Positions 51,762-62,163 are shown, numbered from the stretch's first letter. The stretch: DNA of 64,000 nt from Vibrio harveyi NBRC 15634 = ATCC 14126 = KCTC 12724 (GCF_001591145.1 NZ_BCUF01000003.1:1-64000), one strand, 5' to 3'. Program-made: numbers and translations. The notes: generated from the sequence alone by a model not told the origin.

Positions 51762-52922
51762 ATGAAAAGAGTCTTTAAGAAAGCCTTGTTAGGGGCATTA
51801 ACAGTGGGAATTCTGGCTGGTTGTGCTGGCGAGGAAGATACCATTGTCATGGCTCCATTGCCTCAGGTAGACAGTCAGTTTACGCCAAGTGCGGAATGGT
51901 CAACGTCGATTGGTGATGGCGTAGGTCATTATTTCTCGAAGCTGTCTCCTGTTGTTGCTAACGACACATTGTTTGTTGCAAGTCGTGATGGTCTAGTCAA
52001 AGCATTAGATCCAGAAAACGGTAAGCTCAAATGGCAAACTGATCTAGAAGAAGATGTGATTGCACGCCTTTCTGGTGGTATCACAGCTGCGTATGAACAC
52101 CTTTACATTGGTTCTGAAAATGGTGAAGTGATTGCACTTGACCAAGAAACCGGTGACATCATCTGGCGTATCGAAGTAGGTGGTGAGGTGTTAGCGAAAC
52201 CCGTCGCTGACTCTGGTTTGATCATTGTAAATACTAGCCGAGGCACTTTGATTGCTTTGGATGAAAGTACTGGTGAGCAACGCTGGGCGCTGAGCACAGA
52301 AGTTCCAAACCTAACGCTGCGTGGCGATAGCACGCCAACGGCTATTGGTGGTGGTGTATTCTGGGGGACAGCAAACGGTCGACTAGCTGCGGCAATTGTT
52401 GAACGTGGTCAATTGATCTGGCAACAACCAGTAGGCACTCCAAAAGGTGCTACGGAAATCGATCGTCTTGTAGACGTTGATTCTTCACCGATTGTACTGG
52501 GCGGCACTCTTTTCACTGTTGGTTACAACGGTCAACTTATTGCAATCGACTTACGTTCTGCAAATCCAATTTGGAAGCGTAACTACTCGTCAGCAACTGA
52601 TATTGCTACAGACGGTAGCCGTATCTTCGTGATCACAGAAAAAGATCACGTAGTTGCAGTAGATGCACGCAGCGGTACAGAGCTTTGGGAAAACAGCAAG
52701 TTGGAATACCGCCAGCTTACTGCCCCAGTGATTGTTGATAACTATCTAGTGGTAGGTGACACATTAGGTTACCTACACTGGATGGATCGTTCGACTGGCG
52801 AATTCGTTGCACAACAATATGTCGATGACAGTGGTTTTGCTGTTGGTCCGACACTATTGTCTGATGGTTACGTGATTACAACTCGCAATGGCGATGTAAA
52901 GAAACTAACCATCAACGAATAA
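51762..52922 (+). CDS. bamB: Outer-membrane assembly lipoprotein BamB
   Basis: A component of the BAM complex that inserts outer-membrane barrels. It has 386 residues (E. coli 392). The lipoprotein signal ends at LAGC with lipidated C21. The mature part is an eight-bladed propeller of PQQ/WD-like repeats, e.g. ALDQETGDIIWRIEV and ALDESTGEQRWALS. It is anchored in the outer membrane on the periplasmic side. It is translationally close to yfgM and followed by a hairpin. Confidence 0.97.
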   Translation: MKRVFKKALLGALTVGILAGCAGEEDTIVMAPLPQVDSQFTPSAEWSTSIGDGVGHYFSKLSPVVANDTLFVASRDGLVKALDPENGKLKWQTDLEEDVIARLSGGITAAYEHLYIGSENGEVIALDQETGDIIWRIEVGGEVLAKPVADSGLIIVNTSRGTLIALDESTGEQRWALSTEVPNLTLRGDSTPTAIGGGVFWGTANGRLAAAIVERGQLIWQQPVGTPKGATEIDRLVDVDSSPIVLGGTLFTVGYNGQLIAIDLRSANPIWKRNYSSATDIATDGSRIFVITEKDHVVAVDARSGTELWENSKLEYRQLTAPVIVDNYLVVGDTLGYLHWMDRSTGEFVAQQYVDDSGFAVGPTLLSDGYVITTRNGDVKKLTINE

Positions 52923-52943
52923 TATCGTGATATAATTCACATT

Positions 52944-52990
52944 CGGCTCCTGGCTGGTAACAGTTAGGAGCCGTTTTGTTGTTTGAAATT
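52944..52990 (+). terminator. Terminator of bamB
   Basis: CGGCTCCT and AGGAGCCG pair across a long loop (24 bases) and are followed by TTTTGTTGTTTG. Confidence 0.7.
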
Positions 52991-53103
52991 TTTATTTATT
53001 AACCGTTATTCCTGACGTGGTTATAGGTAAAAAGCTGGTTTGATTTGGCATCAAGCAAGTCGTTACCTATAACTACAGAAGAAAGATTATTGTAGAGGTT
53101 GTT

Positions 53104-54600
53104 ATGGTACCTGTTGTTGCTCTTGTGGGGCGTCCGAACGTAGGTAAATCTACACTATTTAACCGATTGACACGTACGCGTGATGCGTTGGTTGCGGACT
53201 TCCCTGGCCTAACGCGAGACCGTAAATATGGCCAAGCTCGCCTTGGCGAAGAACATGAATTCATCGTTATTGATACCGGCGGTATTGATGGCACGGAAGA
53301 AGGTGTAGAAACAAAGATGGCGGAACAATCGTTAGCAGCGATTGATGAAGCTGACGTAGTGCTATTCCTTGTTGACGGTCGTGCTGGATTAACACCATCG
53401 GATGAAGCGATTGCCGCGCATCTGCGTAAAATCGAAAAACCAGCAATGCTGGTAGTAAACAAGATCGATGGTATTGATGCTGATGCTGCTTGTGCCGATT
53501 TCTGGCAACTTGGTGTTGATGACATGTACCAAATCGCTGCGGCACACGGTCGTGGTGTGACAGCATTGTTGGAACGAGCGTTAGCGCCATTTTTCGATGA
53601 TCTTCTAGCAAGCGAATCTGAAGAAGGTGAGATTGAAGATCTGACTGAATTCGAAGATGAAGAGCTAGCGATTGAAGATTACACCGAAGAAGATGCTGAA
53701 GCGGAGTTCAAACGTTTGCAAGACCAGCCAATCAAATTGGCAATCATTGGTCGTCCAAACGTTGGTAAATCAACACTAACAAACCGTATTCTTGGTGAAG
53801 AGCGCGTCGTGGTATACGACATGCCAGGCACCACTCGTGACTCTATCTATATCCCAATGGAACGTGATGGTCGTGAATACGTGTTGATCGATACTGCAGG
53901 CGTACGTCGTCGTGGTCGTATCAACGAAACAGTAGAGAAGTTCTCTGTTGTTAAAACACTGAAAGCCGTAGAAGACGCAAACGTGGTTCTATTGGTTATC
54001 GACGCGCGCGAAAACATTTCTGATCAAGACTTGAGTCTACTTGGCTTTGCATTGAACGCAGGTCGTTCAATCGTACTAGCCGTGAACAAGTGGGATGGTC
54101 TAGATAACGAAGTGAAAGAGAACGTGAAGAAAGAACTCGACCGCCGTTTAGGTTTCGTTGATTTTGCACGTATTCACTTTATCTCTGCGCTTCACGGTAC
54201 AGGCGTTGGTCACTTGTTCGAATCGATTCAAGAAGCGTACAAGTCAGCAACGACACGTGTTGGTACTTCTGTTCTAACTCGTATCATGAAGATGGCAACA
54301 GACGATCACCAACCGCCAATGGTTCGTGGTCGCCGTATCAAACTGAAATATGCGCACGCGGGTGGTTACAACCCACCAATCGTAGTTATTCACGGTAATA
54401 TGGTTCGCGATCTACCAGATTCGTACAAGCGTTACTTGATGAACTACTTCCGCAAGTCTCTGGAAATCATGGGTACACCAATCCGTATTAACTTCCAGAA
54501 CAGCGATAACCCGTACGAAAACCGTACAAACAAGCTAACGCTGTCTCAAGAACGTAAGCGCAAGCGTATGATGTCTGCGGTGAAAAACCGCAACAAGTAA
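53104..54600 (+). CDS. der: Ribosome-assembly GTPase Der (EngA)
   Basis: A GTPase needed for 50S subunit maturation. It has 498 residues (E. coli 490). It has two G domains in tandem: first P-loop GRPNVGKST from G9, second from G216, each with DTGG or DTAG and NK-x-D (NKIDG, NKWDG) motifs. The linker (about 165-205) is strongly acidic ([18 protein letters not shown]). The KH-like C-terminal domain (about 385-475) contains [20 protein letters not shown]. It is cytosolic. Confidence 0.98.
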   Translation: MVPVVALVGRPNVGKSTLFNRLTRTRDALVADFPGLTRDRKYGQARLGEEHEFIVIDTGGIDGTEEGVETKMAEQSLAAIDEADVVLFLVDGRAGLTPSDEAIAAHLRKIEKPAMLVVNKIDGIDADAACADFWQLGVDDMYQIAAAHGRGVTALLERALAPFFDDLLASESEEGEIEDLTEFEDEELAIEDYTEEDAEAEFKRLQDQPIKLAIIGRPNVGKSTLTNRILGEERVVVYDMPGTTRDSIYIPMERDGREYVLIDTAGVRRRGRINETVEKFSVVKTLKAVEDANVVLLVIDARENISDQDLSLLGFALNAGRSIVLAVNKWDGLDNEVKENVKKELDRRLGFVDFARIHFISALHGTGVGHLFESIQEAYKSATTRVGTSVLTRIMKMATDDHQPPMVRGRRIKLKYAHAGGYNPPIVVIHGNMVRDLPDSYKRYLMNYFRKSLEIMGTPIRINFQNSDNPYENRTNKLTLSQERKRKRMMSAVKNRNK

Positions 54601-54616
54601 TCGCTAAGATTTTCTG

Positions 54617-54648
54617 AATACCCAAGTTTCGACTTGGGTATTTTTTTA
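54617..54648 (+). terminator. Terminator of der
   Basis: AATACCCAAGT and ACTTGGGTATT pair around a TTCG loop and are followed by T. Confidence 0.88.
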
Positions 54649-54684
54649 TAAGCAGATTTTTGCTCGAACCAATGCATTAGAAGT

Positions 54685-55563
54685 ATGACTAACATGACGA
54701 TCACAGCTACCAAAACTCGCTTCTGTCATCAAACTTGGCAACTGGAAGCACCAGTACAACTTTCTCACTCAACTGAAGAAGTCACTTACGTTGTTACTGA
54801 GGAGACCCCTTTTCATCCTGTCAGCCACATTTGGCCAGATCATCCCGCTGACAAAGGCACACTAACTATTAAGGGCATGAGCTTTGAAGTGGTCGATTGC
54901 CAAGTTGGTGCGGTAGAACTTGCGAGTGGAAAGTTGTTCGTCGGTACTGAAATTCCGGTAAAACGTGATACGGAAGGGTGGGTGTTTGTTGTGGTACATG
55001 TGTTGCCACGTACAGAAGCTGTTGCCGTTGGTGATGCTGCATTACTAGAAGTAGATAAGGAATACCAACTGTCACTGAGTCGTGGTCATAGTGCTGGGCA
55101 CATCGCATACCTTGCGCTCAACAAGGTACTTGCACAAAACTATTGGCGAAAAGATGCAGATCGTAAAGACCCACATGGTAATTATGACTTCAACAGCTAT
55201 GCCCAAGAGACCAGCTTTGTTACCTCAGATAAATGTTTGGATACCTATCGTTTAGGTAAAACACTCCGTAAAAGGGGGTTAAACAGTGCAGATATGCTGT
55301 CTGACCTAAAAAGCATCGAACAACAGGTGAATGTTCTGTTGAGAGATTGGCTAAAAAGGGACGTTGCGATCACCATCGATTGCCATGGTGAACACCTTAC
55401 CGATTCACGTTACTGGCAGTGTGATTTAGGCGAAGGTGAAATCGCTTTCATCCCTTGTGGGGGAACGCATGCGAGCCATTTGAATGACTTTGGTTCCATC
55501 CAAGTAACACTGGTGGAGATAGACTCACAAACCATCGAAATGCACACCGATGTAATTCGCTAA
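54685..55563 (+). CDS. AlaX-like alanyl-tRNA editing domain protein
   Basis: A 292-residue cytosolic protein whose second half has the two zinc-binding motifs of alanyl/threonyl-tRNA editing domains: H-x3-H in RGHSAGHIAYLAL (about residues 132-144) and C-x3-H in IPCGGTHASHLNDFG (about 261-275). The first half has no aminoacylation domain. Free-standing AlaX proteins remove serine or glycine mischarged on tRNA-Ala, which is the likely role here. The similarity in the middle is weak (about 150-240 differs from typical AlaX), so another metal-dependent hydrolase is possible. It is a single gene between two intergenic gaps, after the der terminator. Confidence 0.75.
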   Translation: MTNMTITATKTRFCHQTWQLEAPVQLSHSTEEVTYVVTEETPFHPVSHIWPDHPADKGTLTIKGMSFEVVDCQVGAVELASGKLFVGTEIPVKRDTEGWVFVVVHVLPRTEAVAVGDAALLEVDKEYQLSLSRGHSAGHIAYLALNKVLAQNYWRKDADRKDPHGNYDFNSYAQETSFVTSDKCLDTYRLGKTLRKRGLNSADMLSDLKSIEQQVNVLLRDWLKRDVAITIDCHGEHLTDSRYWQCDLGEGEIAFIPCGGTHASHLNDFGSIQVTLVEIDSQTIEMHTDVIR

Positions 55564-55857
55564 TTTAGCTTTTTGATCTTTTTATTATATTCTGTTTATT
55601 TGTTTGTTTTCTCGGAAGTGTGGTTTTAAGTTCTGTTTTAAATTGAAAGACAGAATATGTAACTTATGCTTTCGGTATGTGGTTATATAAATATTCTTTT
55701 AAGGGGTGATCGCTGATCAAAAGGGTAATATCCGATGATCAGCATGCGATCTTTTATAGTGCCGCGTTCGCATAATGTGAGTTAGTTACCTGTGTCATAT
55801 TAATAGATTTATTATATTTCAGGTTAATAAACATAATAACGATATGATTACGCCATT
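55564..55857 (+). other. A/T-rich gap upstream of the GGDEF gene
   Basis: 294 bases without a gene. The sequence is very A/T-rich, contains the palindrome-like GATCGCTGATCAAAAGGG and GATGATCAGCATGCGATC pieces around 55708-55751 (partly complementary: GATC-GCTGATC / GATCAGC-ATGCGATC), and TTATATTT / TAATGATTACG-like promoter elements near the ATG. No terminator for the AlaX-like gene was recognised. Confidence 0.4.
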
Positions 55858-56862
55858 ATGGATAAAGATAGACTGTTAGATGCTCACCGAGCAGTCAATC
55901 GTCTTTTAGGTAAGCTTGCTCTGGGAATGGAACGCGATAGCCTCAACAATGAGGTTATTAAGTTAAGTGAACACCTATTCGGTAAGAGGCAAGCTTCCAT
56001 ACTTCGATTGCACCCCGATACCAATACATTGCACTTGGAATTTGCTCCGCATTTACCTGATTTCTACAACCAAGCTATTGAAGGAGTCCCCATTGGACCA
56101 AAGGTCGGGTCTTGTGGTGCTGCTGCATTCTTAAAACAAACTGTGGTTGTTAGCGATATCGATCATCATGTTAACTGGGCACCTTTTCTTAAACTCACTC
56201 AACAAGCCCAACTTCATGCGTGCTGGTCAGTGCCGATTATTGCATCGGATGGTCATGTTCTGGGTACATTTGCTATTTACAGTAACGTCCCTTCCAAACC
56301 TCACCCTTATGAACTTGAAGTGCTCGAAATGCTAGCTGCCTTGTATGCCGTTGCGCTAGAGAAATACCGTTTAGAAGAACAGCTTCATTTTCATGCCAGT
56401 CGAGATCCTCTCACGCACTGCTTTAACCGTCGTGCTTTGTTGTCAGAAGTTGACCGGAAAATAAACGGTAAATGTGGTCGTAATGCCTTAGTCGCCTGTT
56501 TCTTCGTTGATATTGATGAGTTTAAGTATATTAATGACCGATTTGGTCATGAGACTGGTGATCAAGTTTTAGTACTAGTAGCTGAACATTTAAAACAAGC
56601 TTTTCGCTCTTGCTCGGTGATCGGACGTTACGGTGGTGATGAATTTGTCGGTTTTTGTTGTTTCCCAGATGAGCAGACCTACTTTCACTTTGTTTCTCGT
56701 TTAGCGGATGAGCTTAATCAGATTTACCAATTAGAAGAATATCAAGTCAAAGCCAGTATTGGCGCTTCTTGTAGTACAGCTAGTGAGCGTGCAGTGTTGC
56801 AGCAGCTTATTCAACAAGCTGATGTTGCTATGTATCAGAACAAGCGTGCTAAGCGAGCGTGA
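55858..56862 (+). CDS. GAF-GGDEF diguanylate cyclase
   Basis: A 334-residue cytosolic enzyme. A GAF domain (about 18-170) with SCGAAAFLKQTVVVSDID is a sensory pocket. The GGDEF domain (about 180-334) contains the active site GGDEF at 259-263 in GRYGGDEFVGF and substrate-contact DPLTHCFNRR and DIDEFKYINDRFGHETGD, so it should make c-di-GMP. The allosteric I-site RxxD, which should be R250-x-x-D253, reads RSCS, so product feedback is probably lost. It has no membrane segment. It is a single gene. The signal for the GAF domain is unknown. Confidence 0.93.
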   Translation: MDKDRLLDAHRAVNRLLGKLALGMERDSLNNEVIKLSEHLFGKRQASILRLHPDTNTLHLEFAPHLPDFYNQAIEGVPIGPKVGSCGAAAFLKQTVVVSDIDHHVNWAPFLKLTQQAQLHACWSVPIIASDGHVLGTFAIYSNVPSKPHPYELEVLEMLAALYAVALEKYRLEEQLHFHASRDPLTHCFNRRALLSEVDRKINGKCGRNALVACFFVDIDEFKYINDRFGHETGDQVLVLVAEHLKQAFRSCSVIGRYGGDEFVGFCCFPDEQTYFHFVSRLADELNQIYQLEEYQVKASIGASCSTASERAVLQQLIQQADVAMYQNKRAKRA

Positions 56863-56934
56863 TAAAGATCAAAGCGTTAAGCTGGCTTATGATTAGACTG
56901 TAAGTCAGTGAATTGAAGTTATTTAGAGGAAGTT

Positions 56935-57159
56935 ATGCAACCAAATATTTGCCCAACTTGCGACGTAGAACTGGAATGGACTGGGCAATATCACTGTAAT
57001 CAGTGCGACTCAGATTATAAGAAGGTAGGGTTTTGCCCAGATTGCGATGCGGAGTTAGAAAAACTACAGGCTTGTGGTGCGGCAAACTATTTCTGCAATA
57101 GTTGTAATGAACTCAAATCGAAATCACGTGTTCGATTTGAGTTTCAAAAAGTCAGTTAA
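56935..57159 (+). CDS. yfgJ: YfgJ-like zinc-ribbon protein
   Basis: A 74-residue protein with three or four CxxC knuckles: C6/C9, then CNQC, CPDC, and the later CNSC. It resembles E. coli YfgJ (71 residues, DUF1407/zinc ribbon), which also lies beside xseA. The function is not known; zinc or iron binding is likely. TTAGAGGAAG before the ATG is the ribosome binding site. Its stop codon overlaps that of convergent xseA in TTAA, so no terminator separates them. Confidence 0.88.
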   Translation: MQPNICPTCDVELEWTGQYHCNQCDSDYKKVGFCPDCDAELEKLQACGAANYFCNSCNELKSKSRVRFEFQKVS

Positions 57160-58487
57160 TTAACCGTTGAGCGAAGCTCACCATCAGATAAGCGGGTGAC
57201 TAAAACGTCGCCCGTTTTTACATCCTTTGCTTGGGTAACAACCTGACCTTGCTCAGTTTGAGTAATTGAGTAGCCACGTTTTAGTGTTGCCAGTGGGCTT
57301 ACCGTATCTAGCTTCTCTGCCGCGATTGCCAGTTGGTGACGCATAGTCAGTAACTTGCGATCCATTGCATCCATTAGCTTTTGCTCAACGCGGTCAAGCT
57401 TCGACTTCTGCTCAGCCAAATGTTTTACTGGTGAGTTCAGTTGTAGACGATGATGTTTACGCTCAACTGCTTGTTGGCGTGTCGTGATAAATCGTTGCAT
57501 TGCGCGTTGTAGGCGCATTTCCAACTCATCAAGTTGTTGCGTCTGACGCTGCAATTGATAGCTTGGATGCTGGCGATCTAAACGGTGCATCAGTTGAGCC
57601 GATTGCTGTTTTTGTTGCGCTAGGTAGTAACGCATTGCACTGGCTAGCTTATGTTGGCGAGTCACCAAAGCTTGATCTTTGTGGCTGTTATCGCGGCTTA
57701 CCAATTCAGCCGCCGCTGATGGAGTCGGCGCTCGCATGTCCGCAACAAAGTCAGCAATTGTCACGTCAACCTCATGACCAACTGCACTGATGATCGGAAT
57801 TTGGCTTGCTGCAATAGTGCGAGCAAGGATTTCGTTGTTAAAGCACCAAAGGTCTTCTAACGAACCGCCACCACGACCAACAATTAATACATCACATTCG
57901 TCACGACTGTTTGCACGGCCGATTGCCTGCGCAATTTGAATCGCGGCTTCTTCACCTTGCACCATGGTTGGGTAAACCACCACGGGTAGGGAAGGATCAC
58001 GACGTTTCAATACGTCTAAGATGTCGTACAGTGCTGCACCGGTTTTTGAGGTGATCACACCAACGCGTTTTGGGTGCTCAGGTAAAGGCTGCTTATTGGT
58101 TTGAGCAAACAAACCTTCTGCTGCCAATTTCATCTTAAGTGCTTCGAACTCTTGTTGCAGACGACCATCACCTTCAGGCTGCATGCTCTCAATGATCAAT
58201 TGATAGTCACCACGAGGCTCGTACAGAGACAGACGTGCTTTAACTAATACTTGATTGCCGTTAGCAGGTTTGAAAGTGACGCGACGATTGTTACCACGGA
58301 ACATGGCACATTTAACTTGAGCGCGAGAATCTTTAAGAGTGAGGTACCAGTGACCAGAGACGGGAGCTGAAAAGTTGGATATCTCTCCGACAAGCCAGAC
58401 GATCCCCATTTCGTTTTCGAGCAGCAGACGCACTTCGGCATTGAGACGAGAAACAGTGAAGATGTTTTGATTGGTCTGGGAGAGCAC
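57156..58487 (-). CDS. xseA: Exodeoxyribonuclease VII large subunit
   Basis: The large subunit of exonuclease VII, which degrades single-stranded DNA. It has 443 residues from the GTG at 58487 (E. coli 456). The start is chosen because the conserved [17 protein letters not shown] follows 6 residues later; a longer frame adds 18 residues. The N-terminal OB fold is at about 8-100. Core motifs are [16 protein letters not shown] and [17 protein letters not shown], and the long coiled-coil arm is at about 250-380. It is cytosolic. It is divergent from guaB. Confidence 0.96.
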   Translation of the reverse strand: MLSQTNQNIFTVSRLNAEVRLLLENEMGIVWLVGEISNFSAPVSGHWYLTLKDSRAQVKCAMFRGNNRRVTFKPANGNQVLVKARLSLYEPRGDYQLIIESMQPEGDGRLQQEFEALKMKLAAEGLFAQTNKQPLPEHPKRVGVITSKTGAALYDILDVLKRRDPSLPVVVYPTMVQGEEAAIQIAQAIGRANSRDECDVLIVGRGGGSLEDLWCFNNEILARTIAASQIPIISAVGHEVDVTIADFVADMRAPTPSAAAELVSRDNSHKDQALVTRQHKLASAMRYYLAQQKQQSAQLMHRLDRQHPSYQLQRQTQQLDELEMRLQRAMQRFITTRQQAVERKHHRLQLNSPVKHLAEQKSKLDRVEQKLMDAMDRKLLTMRHQLAIAAEKLDTVSPLATLKRGYSITQTEQGQVVTQAKDVKTGDVLVTRLSDGELRSTVN

Positions 58488-58576
58488 AGCTAATTCCGTA
58501 GACGTGAGTATGGAAATTAGCGGCAATATAATACATATCAAGGGGGTAATTGCAAGAAAAAAATTAAAAAATTTGT

Positions 58577-58604
58577 GGTCAAGCGATTGCGTTAACCGTA
58601 TAAT
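58577..58604 (+). promoter_or_regulatory. PurR-like operator and -10 of guaB
   Basis: On the minus strand, positions 58592-58577 read ACGCAATCGCTTGACC, agreeing with the PurR consensus ACGCAANCGNTTNCNT in 12 core positions. A TATAAT (58599-58604) lies at the right distance from TGGTCA (58576-58581), so the operator overlaps the -35. An A-rich stretch (58556-58572) just upstream resembles an UP element. Purine repression of guaB is inferred. Confidence 0.6.
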
Positions 58605-58718
58605 CCCTCCGCAATATCTAATCCAAATGTAGCCAACAACCTAAAACTGGTTACCCTCATTACGCGAAACGATGAGATTGGATTGTCTTTTTACTCCTCT
58701 AATTGTGAGATATTGCAA

Positions 58719-60182
58719 ATGCTAAGAATTGCCAAAGAAGCGCTGACATTCGATGACGTACTACTCGTGCCAGCTCACTCCACCGTTCTCCCAAACACAG
58801 CTGATCTTCGCACTCAGTTGACTAAGAACATCACCCTAAACATCCCAATGATTTCAGCGTCTATGGACACTGTTACAGAAGCTCGTCTAGCTATCGCGCT
58901 AGCGCAAGAGGGTGGCATTGGCTTTATCCACAAAAACATGTCTATTGAGCAGCAAGCTGCTGAAGTTCGTAAAGTTAAGAAGTTTGAAGCTGGTGTCGTT
59001 TCTGATCCAGTAACTGTTAGCCCTGAAGCGACTATCGCTGACGTGGTTGCACTGACTGAAAAACACGGCTTCGCTGGTTTCCCTGTAATCACAGAGAACA
59101 ACGAGCTTGTAGGCATTATCACTGGTCGTGATGTGCGCTTTGTTACTGACCTTTCTAAGAAAGTGTCTTCAGTAATGACAGCAAAAGAAAACCTTGCAGC
59201 AGTAAAAGAAGGTGCAACACGTGAAGAAGTGCAAGAGAAGATGCACGAAGCACGCGTTGAGAAAGTATTGGTTGTGAACGATGAGTTCCAACTAACCGGT
59301 ATGATCACTGCGAAAGACTTCCACAAAGCAGAACGTAAACCAAACGCATGTAAAGATGAGCGCGGTCGTCTACGTGTTGGCGCAGCCGTTGGTGCTGGCG
59401 CTGGTAACGAAGAGCGTGTTGCTGCTCTAGTTGAAGCGGGCGTTGACGTTCTACTTATCGACTCTTCACACGGTCACTCTGAAGGTGTACTAAACCGTAT
59501 CCGCGAAACTCGCGCAGCTTACCCAGATCTAGACATCATCGGCGGTAACGTTGCGACAGGTGCTGGTGCTAAAGCACTTATCGAAGCGGGCGTTAGCGCT
59601 GTGAAAGTGGGTATCGGTCCTGGTTCAATCTGTACTACTCGTATCGTAACGGGCGTTGGTGTTCCTCAAGTAACAGCAATCGCAGACGCAGCAGAAGTGG
59701 CTAACTCATTCGGTATCCCAGTTATCGCTGACGGCGGTATCCGTTTCTCTGGTGACATCTGTAAAGCAATCGTAGCTGGCGCATCATGTGTGATGGTTGG
59801 TTCAATGTTCGCAGGTACAGAAGAAGCACCGGGTGAAGTGATTCTTTACAACGGTCGTTCTTACAAGTCTTACCGTGGTATGGGCTCTCTTGGTGCGATG
59901 TCTCAAGGTTCATCTGACCGTTACTTCCAGTCTGACAATGCAGCAGACAAGCTAGTACCAGAAGGTATCGAAGGTCGTATCGCATACAAAGGTCGTCTAA
60001 AAGAAATCGTACACCAACAAATGGGCGGTCTACGTTCAAGCATGGGTCTTACTGGCTCTGCAACGATTGAAGATATGCGTACTAAAGCTGAATTTGTTCG
60101 TATCTCAGGTGCGGGCATGGCTGAATCACACGTACACGACGTTCAAATCACTAAGGAAGCTCCAAACTACCGTCGCGGTTAA
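58719..60182 (+). CDS. guaB: IMP dehydrogenase
   Basis: It oxidises IMP to XMP, the rate-setting step of GMP synthesis. It has 487 residues from the ATG at 58719, the usual length; a TTG at 58683 would add 12. TIM barrel with [14 protein letters not shown] at the start, two CBS motifs inserted at about 93-205, catalytic C305 in [10 protein letters not shown] and the mobile flap near [11 protein letters not shown]. It is cytosolic. It lies upstream of guaA with a 126-base gap that carries its own PurR-like site, so guaA may also have a separate promoter. Confidence 0.98.
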   Translation: MLRIAKEALTFDDVLLVPAHSTVLPNTADLRTQLTKNITLNIPMISASMDTVTEARLAIALAQEGGIGFIHKNMSIEQQAAEVRKVKKFEAGVVSDPVTVSPEATIADVVALTEKHGFAGFPVITENNELVGIITGRDVRFVTDLSKKVSSVMTAKENLAAVKEGATREEVQEKMHEARVEKVLVVNDEFQLTGMITAKDFHKAERKPNACKDERGRLRVGAAVGAGAGNEERVAALVEAGVDVLLIDSSHGHSEGVLNRIRETRAAYPDLDIIGGNVATGAGAKALIEAGVSAVKVGIGPGSICTTRIVTGVGVPQVTAIADAAEVANSFGIPVIADGGIRFSGDICKAIVAGASCVMVGSMFAGTEEAPGEVILYNGRSYKSYRGMGSLGAMSQGSSDRYFQSDNAADKLVPEGIEGRIAYKGRLKEIVHQQMGGLRSSMGLTGSATIEDMRTKAEFVRISGAGMAESHVHDVQITKEAPNYRRG

Positions 60183-60217
60183 TTTTTACTGTTGTAAAAA
60201 TAAAACCTATACACTCG

Positions 60218-60233
60218 ACGTAAACGTTTGCTT
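60218..60233 (+). promoter_or_regulatory. PurR-like operator upstream of guaA
   Basis: ACGTAAACGTTTGCTT differs from the PurR consensus ACGCAANCGNTTNCNT at one core base. It lies about 76 bases before the guaA ATG. Confidence 0.65.
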
Positions 60234-60308
60234 TTTTCCTTGAAGCATTAATAAGAGGCGAGTACACTCGCCTCCGTTTTAATAACCTAGCTTATAAGAC
60301 TGCTCAAA

Positions 60309-61862
60309 ATGACTAAAAATATTCATGACCAACGTATTCTGATCTTGGACTTCGGTTCTCAGTACACTCAGCTAGTAGCGCGCCGTGTACGTGAAATCGG
60401 TGTTTACTGTGAACTGTGGAGCTGGGACGTTGAAGAAGCGGATATTCGTGAATTCAATCCAGACGGTATTATCCTCTCTGGTGGTCCAGAAAGCGTAACG
60501 GAAGATAACTCTCCACGCGCTCCTCAATATGTATTTGACTCTGGTGTGCCAGTATTAGGTGTATGTTACGGCATGCAAACTATGGCTGAGCAGCTAGGTG
60601 GTAAAGTAGCGGGTTCTACAGAACGTGAATTTGGCTACGCACAAGTTAAAGTTTCTGGTGAATCTGCACTATTTAAAGATCTTGAGCTAACTCAAGACGT
60701 GTGGATGAGCCACGGTGACAAAGTAGTAGAAATTCCTGCTGACTTCGTGAAAGTTGGTGAGACAGACACATGTCCGTACGCTGCGATGGCGAACGAAGAG
60801 AAGAAGTACTACGGCGTTCAGTTCCACCCAGAAGTAACGCACACGAAAGGCGGTCTACAAATGCTAGAGAACTTTGTTCTTGGCGTATGTGGCTGTGAGC
60901 GTCTTTGGACTTCTGAATCTATCATCGAAGACGCGGTTGCTCGTATTAAAGAGCAAGTGGGTGACGACGAAGTTATCCTAGGTCTATCTGGTGGTGTTGA
61001 TTCATCGGTAGTAGCGATGCTAGTTCACCGTGCAATCGGCGACAAGCTAACGTGTGTATTCGTAGATAACGGTCTTCTTCGTCTAAACGAAGGTCAACAA
61101 GTAATGGATATGTTCGGCGACCAATTTGGTTTGAACATCATCAAAGTTGACGCTGAAGAACGTTTCCTAAAAGCACTTGAAGGCAAATCGGATCCAGAAG
61201 AGAAGCGTAAGACAATCGGTCACGTATTCGTAGACGTATTTGATGAAGAGTCTAAGAAGCTGAAAAACGCGAAATGGCTAGCTCAAGGTACGATTTACCC
61301 AGACGTTATCGAATCTGCTGCATCTAAGACTGGTAAAGCGCACGTGATCAAATCACATCACAACGTGGGCGGTCTTCCAGATGACATGGAAATGGGTCTT
61401 GTTGAGCCACTACGTGAGCTGTTTAAAGATGAAGTTCGTAAGATCGGTCTAGAGCTTGGTCTTCCGTACAACATGCTTTACCGCCACCCATTCCCGGGTC
61501 CTGGTCTAGGTGTTCGTGTTCTTGGTGAAATCAAGAAAGAGTACTGTGACTTGCTACGTCGTGCAGACGCTATCTTCATTGAAGAGCTACACGCTGCAGA
61601 CCTATACAACAAAGTATCTCAAGCGTTCACGGTATTCTTACCAGTTCGCTCTGTAGGTGTAATGGGTGATGGTCGTAAGTACGATTGGGTTGTATCTCTA
61701 CGTGCGGTAGAAACTATCGACTTTATGACTGCGCATTGGGCACACCTACCATACGACTTCCTAGGTAAGGTTTCTAACCGTATCATCAACGAAGTTGACG
61801 GTATTTCTCGCGTGGTTTACGACATTTCTGGTAAGCCACCAGCGACAATCGAATGGGAATAA
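60309..61862 (+). CDS. guaA: GMP synthase (glutamine-hydrolysing)
   Basis: It converts XMP to GMP using glutamine nitrogen. It has 517 residues (E. coli 525). The class I glutaminase domain (about 8-200) has catalytic C86 in GVCYGMQ, with H and E in QFHPEVTHT. The ATP-pyrophosphatase domain has the P-loop SGGVDSS near residue 227. The C-terminal dimer domain includes [16 protein letters not shown]. It is cytosolic. It is transcribed after guaB, probably with its own regulated promoter. Confidence 0.98.
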   Translation: MTKNIHDQRILILDFGSQYTQLVARRVREIGVYCELWSWDVEEADIREFNPDGIILSGGPESVTEDNSPRAPQYVFDSGVPVLGVCYGMQTMAEQLGGKVAGSTEREFGYAQVKVSGESALFKDLELTQDVWMSHGDKVVEIPADFVKVGETDTCPYAAMANEEKKYYGVQFHPEVTHTKGGLQMLENFVLGVCGCERLWTSESIIEDAVARIKEQVGDDEVILGLSGGVDSSVVAMLVHRAIGDKLTCVFVDNGLLRLNEGQQVMDMFGDQFGLNIIKVDAEERFLKALEGKSDPEEKRKTIGHVFVDVFDEESKKLKNAKWLAQGTIYPDVIESAASKTGKAHVIKSHHNVGGLPDDMEMGLVEPLRELFKDEVRKIGLELGLPYNMLYRHPFPGPGLGVRVLGEIKKEYCDLLRRADAIFIEELHAADLYNKVSQAFTVFLPVRSVGVMGDGRKYDWVVSLRAVETIDFMTAHWAHLPYDFLGKVSNRIINEVDGISRVVYDISGKPPATIEWE

Positions 61863-61879
61863 TATTCCCTTCATATTTG

Positions 61880-61999
61880 AAGTAGCAACGTTGTTGATTT
61901 GTCCATTTCACCCTAATCACATAGTAAACCTATGCTCATAGGGCTGAAATGGCTTGTCGCCTAGTTGCAACTCCAACTATTTTGGGAATTAGTTGGAGT
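61880..61999. repeat. Multi-hairpin intergenic element downstream of guaA
   Basis: Within 120 bases there are at least three nested or serial inverted repeats: CCATTTCACCCT (61903-61914) with AGGGCTGAAATGG (61940-61952); CATAG (61920-61924) with CTATG (61930-61934); and ACTCCAACT (61970-61978) with AGTTGGAGT (61991-61999). AGTAGCAACGTTGTTG at its left end and AGTTGCAACT on its right may also pair. Similar complex elements are, as I recall, scattered in Vibrio genomes. It has no open frame. Confidence 0.6.
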
Positions 62000-62023
62000 A
62001 CTTGACGTAAAGATTAAAATAGT

Positions 62024-62050
62024 AAAACCAGCCTTCGGGCTGGTTTTTTT
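62024..62050 (+). terminator. Strong terminator after guaA
   Basis: AAAACCAGCC and GGCTGGTTTT pair around TTCG and are followed by TTT. Confidence 0.88.
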
Positions 62051-62163
62051 ATGCCTGAAAAGTGTGAACGCAGGTCTCAACTTTTTTATTAGAAAATATA
62101 TACATGCGACATTGTTGAATGTATATTCATTTTTAGTGTTTAAATATTAAAGTTGGTATTGCT

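Noticed and set aside
58814..59326. 170-codon frame antisense to guaB
   Set aside because: Ser/Thr-rich shadow of a strongly biased gene; the sense frame is certainly guaB.
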